Assembly (NCBI RefSeq): GCF_006124995.1
Contig: NZ_QEWN01000111.1
Location: forward strand, 1-64,000
Origin: Vibrio sp. Hep-1b-8
GTDB taxonomy: Bacteria > Pseudomonadota > Gammaproteobacteria > Enterobacterales > Vibrionaceae
Reading direction: 5' to 3'
DNA: 64,000 nt
Part shown: piece by piece, positions 8,668 to 17,866 of the stretch
How the letters are laid out: every line of letters starts with the position of its first letter
Numbering within the stretch: the first letter of the stretch is position 1
Program-made: the position numbers and the translations under genes
Notes under the pieces: model-generated
What the model saw: the letters and a program-made list of their open reading frames with translations, nothing else
Databases searched by the model: none
What the model was told of the DNA's origin: nothing

Positions 8668-11600
8668 ATGCGTTCAATTCGCACACTATTTATGCTGCTC
8701 TTCCTAATAATGGGAGCCTGCGCTGTGACCATGTCTGTGGTTGCGGATAAAGTTTCAGAACTGCGTTTACAAAGTCACACCTATCTAAATGACTTACATC
8801 GCTTCTACCGACTTTCACAAGAACTCAAACAAAGCTCAGATCACCTTACAAAATTTGCCAGAGCGTACGCAGTGACAGGTGATGAGCGTTGGGAAGAAAT
8901 GTTTAATCAAGTCCTTGCCGTGCGCAATGGCGAAGCGGCGCTGCCGATAGGCAATGAATATGAATACTGGGACTTAGTAGCAAATTCAACCGAGTCGTTC
9001 CCCTCAACCATTGATGGGCAAAGTACTCCACAGCTCACCAGATTGAAAGATTCTGGCATCACTGAGGCTGAATTTCTTGAACTCAAAAGCGCTCTCTTGC
9101 TGTCAGATGGCTTAGTCAATCTTGAGCGTGAAGCCTTTCTAGCGGTTAAAGGGATAAAAATACTCGAACAAGGGCAAGAAATAGACACCGGTGTACCCGA
9201 TCTTCAATACGCACAGTCACTGCTGTACAGCAAAAAATACTTTGCCGAAAAAGCCAAAATCATGCGAGCCGTAGGTTCTGCTCACAAAGCGATCGTTTAT
9301 CGAATTGAAAACAGTATCAATAACTTCGACCGAAAAGCACTCGAATACCGGAATATGTATCTCACATTAATGACCATATTGCTGGCGTCAATCGCTCTTT
9401 CATTCGCTTTGCTGTGGCACCTCTACATTAGCCCTGTCAGTCGTTTATTAAAAACGGTGGTTCATCAAGTCAAAGAGAAAAACTATGCCTTTACTATTAC
9501 TCAAAAAGCCTATGCGGAACTGCAACATTTCATCGATAGTCTGAACGTCGTTTTTCATCATATAACAGAGCAACTCAATCAAAATACGCTATTCAAAGAC
9601 TTCAATATTGTCCTGAGAACCAGTCAATCGACACTCGACCTATGCCAAGAAGTGACCCAGTTTCTTCTCCATCAATTTCCAATACAACAAATCGGTCTCT
9701 CCTTGTATCGAGATAATCAATTAGTTCGAGTGGCAGGTGCTGGCTACGATGGAACACAAGCGAGCCATATTTCAGACACCAGTTCTACGGAGTTAAGCGT
9801 TCTTCTTTCCGGTAAGCCCTACAGCATGACAGCGCTGGCGGGCAAATACACCATGCCAGTCAGCGGTGGCAGCCTAGAACTCAATGAACTCTACTACTTC
9901 CCTCTTTGTGTTAACGAACAACCTGTCGCCTTACTCGAAGTCGGTACCATCAGTGAATTAAATGAAATCCAGTATCGGTGGCTGACTCAAATGCTCGATG
10001 ATTTGGCCGTCAGCATCCAACTGAGCCAAAACATCGAACTACAGAGAAAAGCCGAACAAAAAGTACTGGAACAATCTCAGCTCAACCAAGAGATCTTAAA
10101 TGCGACCCCCAACCCGATGTACTGCCTGTCTCCACAAGGCAAATACCTGACCGTCAACGCCAAGTTCAGCGAGTTATGTGGCTTGCCAATGCAAGATATT
10201 GTTGGCAAAACCCCCTTAGAAGTATTTAGCCAACAAGATGCCTCGCGGTGCTTTAACGATACGCATCAGGAGTTATTTCTCCAGCAAGGAAGTAGAAACT
10301 ACGAGTTATCTCTACTCGACAAACACCAACAGGAACGCGACATGCTCGTGTGCGAAGCGTCGTTCAGTAATAGCCAAGGCAAGGTGTCCGGAATTGTCGG
10401 CATCTTACTTGACCTAACTGAACGTAAGCAGATGGAAACCGAACTCCGTGACGCTAAAGAGACTGCCGATGCGATGAGCCGTGCTAAAGGTGAGTTTTTA
10501 GCGAATATGAGCCACGAGATACGTACACCAATGAACGGTATTTTGGGTATGGTTCACCTTGCACTGAATACTGAACTCGATCCCGCCCAACAGAAATATT
10601 TAACTCGCATCAATGAATCTGCAAAAAACCTGATTGGCATAGTTAATGACATCCTCGACTTCTCGAAAATAGAAGTGGGTAAATTGAACATAGAGGCCAT
10701 CGACTTTAGTTTGGATGAGGTATTTGAAAACCTGATCAATGTTATATCGTTTAAAGCACAAGAGAAAAAAATCGAATTTCTACTCGATATTGACCCTCAA
10801 GTTCCCGTTGGTTTGATTGGCGACCCACTCCGAATAGGACAAGTGCTGGTAAACCTGTGTGGCAACGCCGTTAAATTTACCGAACAAGGCGAAGTGGTTG
10901 TGTCTGTACGTCGTGAATTAGTCACCGAACGCGAGGTGGTTCTTCATTTTGTGGTCAAGGATACTGGCATTGGCATCGACAAAGATAAAATTAACCATCT
11001 ATTTGATGCGTTTTCTCAGGCGGATAGCAGCATCACTCGGCAGTTTGGCGGGACAGGTCTGGGACTCAGTATCAGCAAACAACTGGTTGAGTTGATGGGT
11101 GGGCAATTGAGTGTCAGCAGTACTCCAAGTGTTGGCTCAACGTTCGCATTTACCATCACATGTGGCCTGCAAGAGGCCAAAATGCGTGATATATCCAAGC
11201 CTATCGCCGGACTGGCTGGTAAGCGAGCCTTAGTAGTTGATGATAACGACTCCGCCCGAAATATTTTAGTCACCTTGCTAAGTGCGATGCACTTCGAAGC
11301 CAAAGCGGTAAGTAACGGTTTTGAAGCGCTTGATGAAATGCGACAAAGCCAATTTGACCTACTATTCGTTGACTGGAACATGCCTGGTTTAAATGGCGTT
11401 GAACTTCTACAAACTGCGCAAAAAGAACGGCTACTCGAACGTTCAAAACGTTTCCTCGTCACCGCTTACGGTCGTGAAATTTCGTTAGACCAAACGACGT
11501 CAAAACTTATTGATTCTCTGATTGTAAAACCCGTCAATCCTTCCAACCTTCTCGATGCAATCATGAACAGTTTTGGCATTGAACAAGCCACTCGCAACCA

Positions 11601-12624
11601 TCATGCTAATCAACTCGAAAAGCCCGTATTTGATGGACAAACCGTGCTATTAGTTGAGGATAACGAGGTAAATCAAGAAGTGGCTTTAGGTCTACTCAAC
11701 GGTACGAATCTCAGTGTAGTGACCGCTGAAAATGGTCAACAAGCGATCGACATTCTTGAACAAAAAGCGGTGGACTTGGTTCTTATGGACATGCAGATGC
11801 CGGTCTTAGATGGTATCTCTGCCACTGAACAGATCAGACGCAATCCAAAATGGCAAAATCTCCCCATTATCGCCATGACCGCCAATGCCATGCAGAGTGA
11901 TGTTAGACGCTGTATAGATGCAGGCATGAACTCTCATCTAGCTAAACCTATCAATGTGCACAACCTTTATCAAGCTCTGGTTCAATATCTGTCATCACAG
12001 CAACCGAACGATGAATTGTTACAAGAAGAAAAAAACGTCTCTCCCGCCGTTGATTCTGAACTGCCTAGCCTATCGGGCATCAACGTTGAGCAAGCCATTT
12101 ATGATATTGGCGGTGACAAAGAGAGTTATTTGAACATTTTAGGTCGATTCTTAGAGATGCAAAACACAGAGTTATCTATCTTTAAAGAAGTCATTGACAA
12201 AGAAGATTGGGACATGGCGGCTCGAATGGCCCACTCGCTAAAAGGATCTTCGGCTAACTTAGGAGTCAAACTTGTCTCTCAACTTGCGGCTAATATGGAA
12301 CGCCGCATCCGAGAACAAGATAAGTCTGCACTGGGCGAGCTGAAAGTGTGCGCAGAGTTGATTAAAAAGCTAAACGCTGAATTGGCACAGTGGCATGCAA
12401 ATCGGACACCAAGCGAGGTGAAAACAGAGACCGATCCAATCGAACTCTACCAACGTTTGGTCAGCTTAGTGGAAGCGTATGATGTTGAGGCGCTGAGCAT
12501 AGTTCAAGATACCCAGCAATTCGGGATTTGGACCAAAGAGCAGAAGCTTCAATTCATTGATGCTATTGAAGGATTTGAATTTGAATTCGCCAAACAGCTG
12601 CTTGACCAGTTCCCTAAACCATAA
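8668..12624 (+). CDS. Hybrid sensor histidine kinase (sensor-GAF-PAS-HisKA-HATPase-REC-REC-Hpt)
   Basis: This large inner-membrane phosphorelay kinase of 1318 residues starts after AGGGAGGAAATCA. The layout is TM1 (about 5-25), a periplasmic sensor (about 26-228), TM2 (229-252), a GAF-like segment (about 300-455) and a PAS domain (about 475-595). Next come HisKA with phospho-His616 in NMSHEIRTPMNG, and HATPase with DTGIGI and GTGLGLSI. Receiver 1 has Asp902 in VDWNMPG, receiver 2 has Asp1041 in MDMQMPV, and the Hpt has His1189 in MAHSLKGSS. All phosphotransfer residues are present. The periplasmic sensor is clearly related to that of the chemoreceptor encoded next, so both probably detect the same signal. 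The HD-GYP regulator on the opposite strand is the likely output. Confidence 0.92.
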   Translation: MRSIRTLFMLLFLIMGACAVTMSVVADKVSELRLQSHTYLNDLHRFYRLSQELKQSSDHLTKFARAYAVTGDERWEEMFNQVLAVRNGEAALPIGNEYEYWDLVANSTESFPSTIDGQSTPQLTRLKDSGITEAEFLELKSALLLSDGLVNLEREAFLAVKGIKILEQGQEIDTGVPDLQYAQSLLYSKKYFAEKAKIMRAVGSAHKAIVYRIENSINNFDRKALEYRNMYLTLMTILLASIALSFALLWHLYISPVSRLLKTVVHQVKEKNYAFTITQKAYAELQHFIDSLNVVFHHITEQLNQNTLFKDFNIVLRTSQSTLDLCQEVTQFLLHQFPIQQIGLSLYRDNQLVRVAGAGYDGTQASHISDTSSTELSVLLSGKPYSMTALAGKYTMPVSGGSLELNELYYFPLCVNEQPVALLEVGTISELNEIQYRWLTQMLDDLAVSIQLSQNIELQRKAEQKVLEQSQLNQEILNATPNPMYCLSPQGKYLTVNAKFSELCGLPMQDIVGKTPLEVFSQQDASRCFNDTHQELFLQQGSRNYELSLLDKHQQERDMLVCEASFSNSQGKVSGIVGILLDLTERKQMETELRDAKETADAMSRAKGEFLANMSHEIRTPMNGILGMVHLALNTELDPAQQKYLTRINESAKNLIGIVNDILDFSKIEVGKLNIEAIDFSLDEVFENLINVISFKAQEKKIEFLLDIDPQVPVGLIGDPLRIGQVLVNLCGNAVKFTEQGEVVVSVRRELVTEREVVLHFVVKDTGIGIDKDKINHLFDAFSQADSSITRQFGGTGLGLSISKQLVELMGGQLSVSSTPSVGSTFAFTITCGLQEAKMRDISKPIAGLAGKRALVVDDNDSARNILVTLLSAMHFEAKAVSNGFEALDEMRQSQFDLLFVDWNMPGLNGVELLQTAQKERLLERSKRFLVTAYGREISLDQTTSKLIDSLIVKPVNPSNLLDAIMNSFGIEQATRNHHANQLEKPVFDGQTVLLVEDNEVNQEVALGLLNGTNLSVVTAENGQQAIDILEQKAVDLVLMDMQMPVLDGISATEQIRRNPKWQNLPIIAMTANAMQSDVRRCIDAGMNSHLAKPINVHNLYQALVQYLSSQQPNDELLQEEKNVSPAVDSELPSLSGINVEQAIYDIGGDKESYLNILGRFLEMQNTELSIFKEVIDKEDWDMAARMAHSLKGSSANLGVKLVSQLAANMERRIREQDKSALGELKVCAELIKKLNAELAQWHANRTPSEVKTETDPIELYQRLVSLVEAYDVEALSIVQDTQQFGIWTKEQKLQFIDAIEGFEFEFAKQLLDQFPKP

Positions 12625-12705
12625 CAAATAATGACAGGTAAAGAGCAGTAACCTTAAGTTATAAAACAACGTCAGTTGATTCATCGTAAAAAAGGGATCA
12701 ATACA

Positions 12706-14442
12706 ATGAACATTAACAATACAATGAAGCTGGTGTTTGGGGTCATCGCCTTAGGCATTATCATCAGTGTCATCACCGTTTTTCAGCTTAACGGCCTATT
12801 GCAGAAAGTGGATGATATGGCACAAGTTCGTTACCAGTCCTATCAAGCTGCTGATGAATTACGTCAAAGCTCTGATGACTTAACTCGTTTAGGCCGCACC
12901 TATGTCCTAACTGCTGATGATGCCTACGAAAAAATGTATATGGACATTCTGGCTATCCGCAACGGCCAAAAACCACGCCCAGAAAATTATCACACAATCT
13001 ATTGGGACTTAGTGTTGAACTATGGACAGAAACCAAAACCTGACGGCCAGAGAATATCTCTGCAACAGATGATGGAAAATCTAGGCTTCACCCAATCTGA
13101 ATTCAAGTTGTTAAAACAAGCACAGCAAAACTCAGATGCTCTGGTCAACATGGAAGTCAAAGCGATGAACGCGGTTAAAGGGCTATATCCGGATAGCTCA
13201 GGCAACTATACCCAAAAGGGAGAACCCGACTTAGCAATGGCCGCGGCACTTTTGCATAGTAAGGAATATCATCAAGAGAAAGCCAAGATCATGGCACCTA
13301 TCGATACGTTTTTTCAAGAACTCGAAGCGCGAACCAATCGACAGTTTGAGATGGCAGCTCAAGAAGTTCAAACCACCGTTTTGATAGGTAATATTTCATT
13401 GATCGCTGTATTTGTTATCGCAATGATTGGCTATGTATTGGTCAATCGCCGCGTGGTAAAACCGATAGACCAAATGGCGACCTTATTGAAACAAGTCGAT
13501 ACCAACTCTGATCTCACCCTTCGTGTCGACGATAAGAGCAATAACGAACTCGGCATCATTGGGAACACGATTAACAAAGTCCTAGAGAGCTACGCGAAAA
13601 CCATCAGCAAAATCAATCAAGTTAACGCCACTATTTCGACCATTTCGCAGTCGATTCAATCCATCACTCAACGCAACATTGATATGGCAGGCCAACAGAA
13701 CCAAGAAATGGAGATCGCGGCGACAGCCATGGAAGAGATGACCACGGCGTTATCCAATGTTGCCGAGAGCACCAATATGGCCGAACAGTATGCAGGGAGC
13801 GCGGAAAAAGAAGCATCGACGAGTAAAGAAGTGTTTGATAAGACATCCAATGAATTCACTCAACTAGAGGGAGAATTCACTAATACCTCACATATCATTC
13901 AACAACTTGCCGAAGAGTCAAATAATGTCGGGAATGTTCTGGACGTGATCAAGGCGATAGCCGAGCAGACAAACCTTCTGGCGCTCAATGCGGCAATCGA
14001 AGCGGCGCGCGCCGGTGAACAAGGACGAGGCTTTGCAGTGGTTGCCGATGAAGTTCGCTCCCTAGCCCAGCGAACCCAAGACTCGACGGGAGAAATCGAA
14101 AGCATCATCTCAACACTACAAGAGAAAGCCAAAGAGTCGACCGTCACGATTCACAGCAGTGCTGACAAGATGCAGTCGACACGCTCAAACATGAGCGTTG
14201 CCAATGAAGCCCTCGGTACTATTCAAGGCTCGGCGGCAGAAATACACAAGCTCAATACCTCCATTGCCGCCGCCACTGAAGAACAACTCGCCGTCAGTGG
14301 TGAAATATCTGGTAATTTGGCCAACATCAAAAACCTTTCGTCTGACATGAGCGAGGCAATCAACCAGCTACAACCGATTGTTGTCGACTTGCAGCAAAAC
14401 GTCGAAGATCTGAATCAAGTGATAGCCCATATTCGCACTTGA
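12706..14442 (+). CDS. Methyl-accepting chemotaxis protein sharing the kinase's sensor domain
   Basis: This inner-membrane chemoreceptor is 578 residues from the ATG at 12706, which follows AAGGGATCAATACA; a TTG ten codons earlier is less likely. It has TM1 (about 7-27), a periplasmic domain (about 28-225), TM2 (about 228-248), HAMP, and a coiled-coil signalling domain with the invariant hairpin-tip segment [19 protein letters not shown]. No CheR-tethering pentapeptide is seen at the C-terminus. Periplasmic matches to the upstream kinase include [18 protein letters not shown] versus LKQSSDHLTKFARAYAVT, YWDLV in both, and [13 protein letters not shown] versus YSKKYFAEKAKIM. It lies 81 bases after the kinase with no terminator, so the two are probably co-transcribed. 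Confidence 0.93.
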   Translation: MNINNTMKLVFGVIALGIIISVITVFQLNGLLQKVDDMAQVRYQSYQAADELRQSSDDLTRLGRTYVLTADDAYEKMYMDILAIRNGQKPRPENYHTIYWDLVLNYGQKPKPDGQRISLQQMMENLGFTQSEFKLLKQAQQNSDALVNMEVKAMNAVKGLYPDSSGNYTQKGEPDLAMAAALLHSKEYHQEKAKIMAPIDTFFQELEARTNRQFEMAAQEVQTTVLIGNISLIAVFVIAMIGYVLVNRRVVKPIDQMATLLKQVDTNSDLTLRVDDKSNNELGIIGNTINKVLESYAKTISKINQVNATISTISQSIQSITQRNIDMAGQQNQEMEIAATAMEEMTTALSNVAESTNMAEQYAGSAEKEASTSKEVFDKTSNEFTQLEGEFTNTSHIIQQLAEESNNVGNVLDVIKAIAEQTNLLALNAAIEAARAGEQGRGFAVVADEVRSLAQRTQDSTGEIESIISTLQEKAKESTVTIHSSADKMQSTRSNMSVANEALGTIQGSAAEIHKLNTSIAAATEEQLAVSGEISGNLANIKNLSSDMSEAINQLQPIVVDLQQNVEDLNQVIAHIRT

Positions 14443-14464
14443 TTGCTCAACGATTTCTATTTTT

Positions 14465-14485
14465 AAAGGGCCCTGTGGGCCCTTT
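14465..14485. terminator. Terminator hairpin between convergent genes
   Basis: AAAGGGCCC-TGT-GGGCCCTTT is a perfect nine-base-pair stem located between the chemoreceptor stop and the convergent S4-domain gene. It probably stops transcription from both sides. Confidence 0.7.
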
Positions 14486-14501
14486 ACTCATCAATCAAAC
14501 C

Positions 14502-14933
14502 TTAAAAAAAGTCGATTGAGGAACGTCCGTTACCGCTTTTTTTCGCAGGTTTAGACTCTGCCTTTTTCACTTTATCTTTGTTTTTTGGCGTTTTTTTACT
14601 CTGGCTCTTTGGCTGAGACTTAAGTGGCTGCGGCACTTTTTCGACCTTAGCTGGCTTCTCTTGAGGTTCTGTTACAGGCGCATCACAGATCACGACATAG
14701 TATTCCTGATTGAATTCAAACAAATCACCGTCATACATCTTACGACGTTTGCGAGTTTCCAGCTCACCATTTACCGCAACATAACCTTCCGCTATCAAGT
14801 GCTTTGCTTCACCACCGCCACCAACAAGGTTAGCGATTTTAAACACTTTATACAGCTCAATTGGCTGTGACGATACTTCAATACCTATCGCTTCAATTTC
14901 GATTTCTTCGCCCTGCTCGTAATCCTGGCTCAT
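14502..14933 (-). CDS. S4-domain RNA-binding protein (YbcJ-like) with basic tail
   Basis: This small cytoplasmic protein probably binds structured RNA or ribosomes. Residues about 22-85 form an S4 domain (ELYKVFKIANLVGGGGEAK, then VAVNGELETRKRRKMYDGD), the alpha-L motif of the YbcJ group. From about residue 95 a low-complexity Lys/Pro/Ser tail follows, much longer than in E. coli YbcJ and likely disordered. I chose the ATG at 14933 (143 residues) because AAGG lies six bases before it; an ATG six codons upstream is possible. The physiological role is not known. Confidence 0.8.
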   Translation of the reverse strand: MSQDYEQGEEIEIEAIGIEVSSQPIELYKVFKIANLVGGGGEAKHLIAEGYVAVNGELETRKRRKMYDGDLFEFNQEYYVVICDAPVTEPQEKPAKVEKVPQPLKSQPKSQSKKTPKNKDKVKKAESKPAKKSGNGRSSIDFF

Positions 14934-15040
14934 ACCATACCTTGCGGTCATTCACTAATAAAAATGAAAGTCTAATCTCTCAGCGGCGATAAATAAACTA
15001 AAGTTAACTATAGAAAGAACAACGCTAAGGTGATGTCGTC

Positions 15041-15826
15041 TTGAGATGGCTAATAATCGCTCTTTTAAGCAACGCCTGTTGGGCATACTATCCCCCTACT
15101 TCCGTAACTGTTTACGGCGATGACTCATACCCACCATACAGTTATTCGGTCGATGGTGAGCTTAGAGGAATCTACGTGGATATTCTATCAGCCGCTTTTG
15201 AGAGAATGCCGGAATATCGAATCAAAGTTTCACCCGTTCCTTGGAAAAGAGGGTTGAAGTTGTTAGAAACCGGAGAAGGGTTTGCGCTTTTTCCCCCTTA
15301 CTACTACCCAGATCAACGCTTATACATCTCTCCTTACTCACACCCAATCCTTGACGAAGAAGTCGTGGTTTACTGTCAGCCAGATCGCGTAAAAGACCGG
15401 CAACTCAATATCTGGCCTGATGATTACCTTGGTTTAACCGTCGGCGTAAACGATTCTTTCGCGTTAGGTGGAAATGAATTCTGGCAACAGGTTAAAAAAG
15501 GAACCATTAAACTTATCGAAGCCAAAGGCAATCGCAACAATGTCCTCAATCTGTATAAGAATCGTATTGACTGTTACTTAAACGATCGGCTGTCAATTCT
15601 TTGGGAAGTCAAGTTGTTACGTGAAGAAGGCATCATTAATTCCTCCTGGGAAATGCAATTAGGTAACTCTGTGAGTAGTGAACAAGGCTATGTTGGATTC
15701 ACCAATCAATCGCCAGACAAATACCCTTACAAAGATGAATTTATTCAACAACTTAACACCATCATCACATATCTCAAAGAGGATGGAACCATAGATGAGA
15801 TCCTCAAAAAATATTTAGAGCTATAA
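15041..15826 (+). CDS. Solute-binding protein family 3 (periplasmic, orphan)
   Basis: This is a 261-residue protein with a short signal peptide (MRWLIIALLSNACWA) and an SBP_bac_3-type fold. It begins VYGDDSYPPYSYSVDGELRG and continues VDILSAAFERMPEYRIKVSP, as in amino-acid binding proteins. No permease or ATPase gene is adjacent. It is one of the many single family-3 proteins in Vibrio that may serve a sensor or be an orphan receptor. The start is TTG with AAGGTG ten bases upstream; the nearby ATG is out of frame. The ligand is unknown. Confidence 0.8.
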   Translation: MRWLIIALLSNACWAYYPPTSVTVYGDDSYPPYSYSVDGELRGIYVDILSAAFERMPEYRIKVSPVPWKRGLKLLETGEGFALFPPYYYPDQRLYISPYSHPILDEEVVVYCQPDRVKDRQLNIWPDDYLGLTVGVNDSFALGGNEFWQQVKKGTIKLIEAKGNRNNVLNLYKNRIDCYLNDRLSILWEVKLLREEGIINSSWEMQLGNSVSSEQGYVGFTNQSPDKYPYKDEFIQQLNTIITYLKEDGTIDEILKKYLEL

Positions 15827-15872
15827 CGATTAATTGACTTAACTAACCCTGCCATGACAGTTTTTCCGTACT

Positions 15873-15896
15873 GGAAAGTGTCGCTTTCCCCCTTTT
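15873..15896 (+). terminator. Possible terminator after the solute-binding protein gene
   Basis: GGAAAG-TGTCG-CTTTCC is followed by CCCTTTT. The stem is short and the T run interrupted, so it is only a fair candidate. Confidence 0.4.
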
Positions 15897-15978
15897 CCGT
15901 CAGTTATATCTTACATTAGCACCATCGGATTTGGAGGCACGGAAGCATCATTGATTAGAATAACAGCGAGAAAGTAAA

Positions 15979-16611
15979 ATGATGTCCTCAACTCATACGT
16001 TAGTGATTGATAGTCAACCAATTATGCGCGAAGCGCTATCTCAACTGCTTTACGAGACCATCCCAAATGTGCAGGTTTTGCAGGCACCTTCAGCAACGTT
16101 TGCAATACAGTTGGTCAGAAATCATAACATTAATATGGTGGTGCTTGATGTCGATCTTGAAGGCTCTGATGGATTCGAATTTGTAAGACGCGCACGAGCA
16201 TATGGATACACTGGACGCATTTTATTTGTTTCGAGTAATAAGCATCCGATGTATTCAGAAACAGCAAAATTGTTAGGGGCTAATGGTTACGTCTCTAAAT
16301 TAGAAAACACTCTAGTGCTCAAAGAGGCAATGCTAAGCGTATTACGTGGCCATTCTGTATTCAAAAAAGCAGATAACCTTAAGAAGCGCAATACCACTTT
16401 GTCAAAGCGAGAAACTGTTGTATTCAATTATCTGATTAAAGGCTACAGCAACAAGAAGATCTCTGAAATGCTGTCACTAAGCTCAAAAACCATCAGTACT
16501 TATAAGGCAAGAATTTTAGATAAATATAAGGTCGATTCCATTGTAGAGTTGATGCGAATTCAACAACACATCCATATCGACCTTAATGAAGCTAGAAAAG
16601 ATGCTGCTTGA
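15979..16611 (+). CDS. LuxR/NarL-type response regulator
   Basis: This is a 210-residue two-domain transcription factor. Residues about 7-122 are a receiver with probable phospho-acceptor in VVLDVDLEG and Lys in YVSKLE; the N-terminal acidic pair is reduced to a single Asp (VIDSQP). Residues about 145-200 are a LuxR/GerE helix-turn-helix (LSKRETVVFNYLIKGYSNKK, then LSLSSKTISTYKARI). There is no partner kinase beside it. The last 20 bases overlap the 3' end of the convergent LysR gene. Target genes are unknown. Confidence 0.88.
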   Translation: MMSSTHTLVIDSQPIMREALSQLLYETIPNVQVLQAPSATFAIQLVRNHNINMVVLDVDLEGSDGFEFVRRARAYGYTGRILFVSSNKHPMYSETAKLLGANGYVSKLENTLVLKEAMLSVLRGHSVFKKADNLKKRNTTLSKRETVVFNYLIKGYSNKKISEMLSLSSKTISTYKARILDKYKVDSIVELMRIQQHIHIDLNEARKDAA

Positions 16612-17482
16612 CCTTAGACGCTAAGAGTTGATGGAGCGGATTACCATGGTTGACCAATTTGTAATTGGCAACCACTGACGGCGGATGCTTCATCTGCAAA
16701 TGATCAGGGAGCGCAGTGACGCAATATTTTTCATGCAACTGAGTGTGGTTTGTATAAGGGAGTAATGTTGCGCACTCAGTACACTCAAGAACATCAAATA
16801 AACAGGTGATATTATCTACCGTCGCAAAGGTGTTGATTTCTATTCCCTGCTCTTCCAATGCTTTGTTTGTCACTGCTTTGGTATCTTGCCAACCTTTCAG
16901 CTCCATCATGATATAAGGCATGCGCAGCTTTTCTTCTAATGACCTGTCGGCATAAGGCTTGGCACAAATAATTGCCCCTTTGTATTTGCCTAAGTGATGC
17001 TGAAAAATCGTTTTGGTTAGCTCTTCGTTGAAGTACTGAACCCCGATATCCAACCGTTCATCAAGAATGTCGGTGATCGATGTTTCATTCCAAGTAGTGA
17101 TATTGATCTTGGCCTTGGGAAAAATTTCCATCAGCTCCAGCAACAAGGCTTTTCCCACTAATGACTGGCCTAGACTGGGTAAAGCTATCGAAATACTTTT
17201 ATCATATAAGGCAGGGTTAAACTCTTCACGCTGTACCGCCTCATCAATCATATCAAGACCTGCGGTAATTTTAGGCAGCAAATTGGTTGTATATTCGGTC
17301 GGTTCGAATTCAAACGCCCCTCTGACGAACAGCGGATCGCCTAGTTGCTCTCTGAGTTTGGCCAAATACTTGCTCACCGCACTTTCTGTTTTCCCCAGTT
17401 CTTTCGCAACCGGTTTCAATTGACGGTGTTTATCAAGCAGCGGAAGTACTTTAAGAAGATTAAGATCAAGCTGTGATTTCAT
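16592..17482 (-). CDS. LysR-family transcriptional regulator (LeuO-like)
   Basis: This is a 296-residue regulator with an N-terminal winged helix-turn-helix (LDLNLLKVLPLLDKHRQLK, then ELGKTESAVSKYLAKLREQ) and a C-terminal periplasmic-binding-protein-like effector domain (about 90-290). It is related to the LeuO/NodD-type branch (PLFVRGAFEFEPT). It faces 384 noncoding bases and then a c-di-GMP gene, which could be a target, but no binding site was recognised. Its 3' end overlaps the LuxR-type regulator by 20 bases. Confidence 0.88.
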   Translation of the reverse strand: MKSQLDLNLLKVLPLLDKHRQLKPVAKELGKTESAVSKYLAKLREQLGDPLFVRGAFEFEPTEYTTNLLPKITAGLDMIDEAVQREEFNPALYDKSISIALPSLGQSLVGKALLLELMEIFPKAKINITTWNETSITDILDERLDIGVQYFNEELTKTIFQHHLGKYKGAIICAKPYADRSLEEKLRMPYIMMELKGWQDTKAVTNKALEEQGIEINTFATVDNITCLFDVLECTECATLLPYTNHTQLHEKYCVTALPDHLQMKHPPSVVANYKLVNHGNPLHQLLASKVKQHLF

Positions 17483-17866
17483 AGTGTATCCAGTGCTCCA
17501 ATGCAGACTCTTCGACCAAACTGCAATTAGGTCTCTATATTGTATTTATCCGTCAGTATAGCGAGGGAAAATCATAAAAACAGCTACTTATGTTCTCTGC
17601 ATAGCGCCTATTTGTAAATAAAATGCGGTCTTTTCAGCAAACAAGCCTGCACTTTGTCATCACTAGCATGCAATCAATCAAACCGTCACTATTTTTTGGT
17701 TATGTTGCCAACGCAAGCCAACGTTTTTGATCTATTGACAATTATTGCGAGCCATCTGCTAGAGATTCATCTTAATTTCATGTATTACTGAAAATATGCG
17801 TAAGAAAGAAATTTTATAGAATATAGATTTGACCGAGCAATGGTCTTATAGGTAACTAAGCCACAA
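17483..17866. other. Divergent noncoding region between the LysR-type and EAL-protein genes
   Basis: These 384 AT-rich bases should contain both promoters. I could not pick out a reliable promoter, operator or RNA gene, and no open frame with a credible start is present. Confidence 0.5.

Noticed and set aside
11016..11462. 148-codon frame antisense to the hybrid kinase
   Set aside because: It is opposite the kinase's ATPase and receiver domains and has no independent features.
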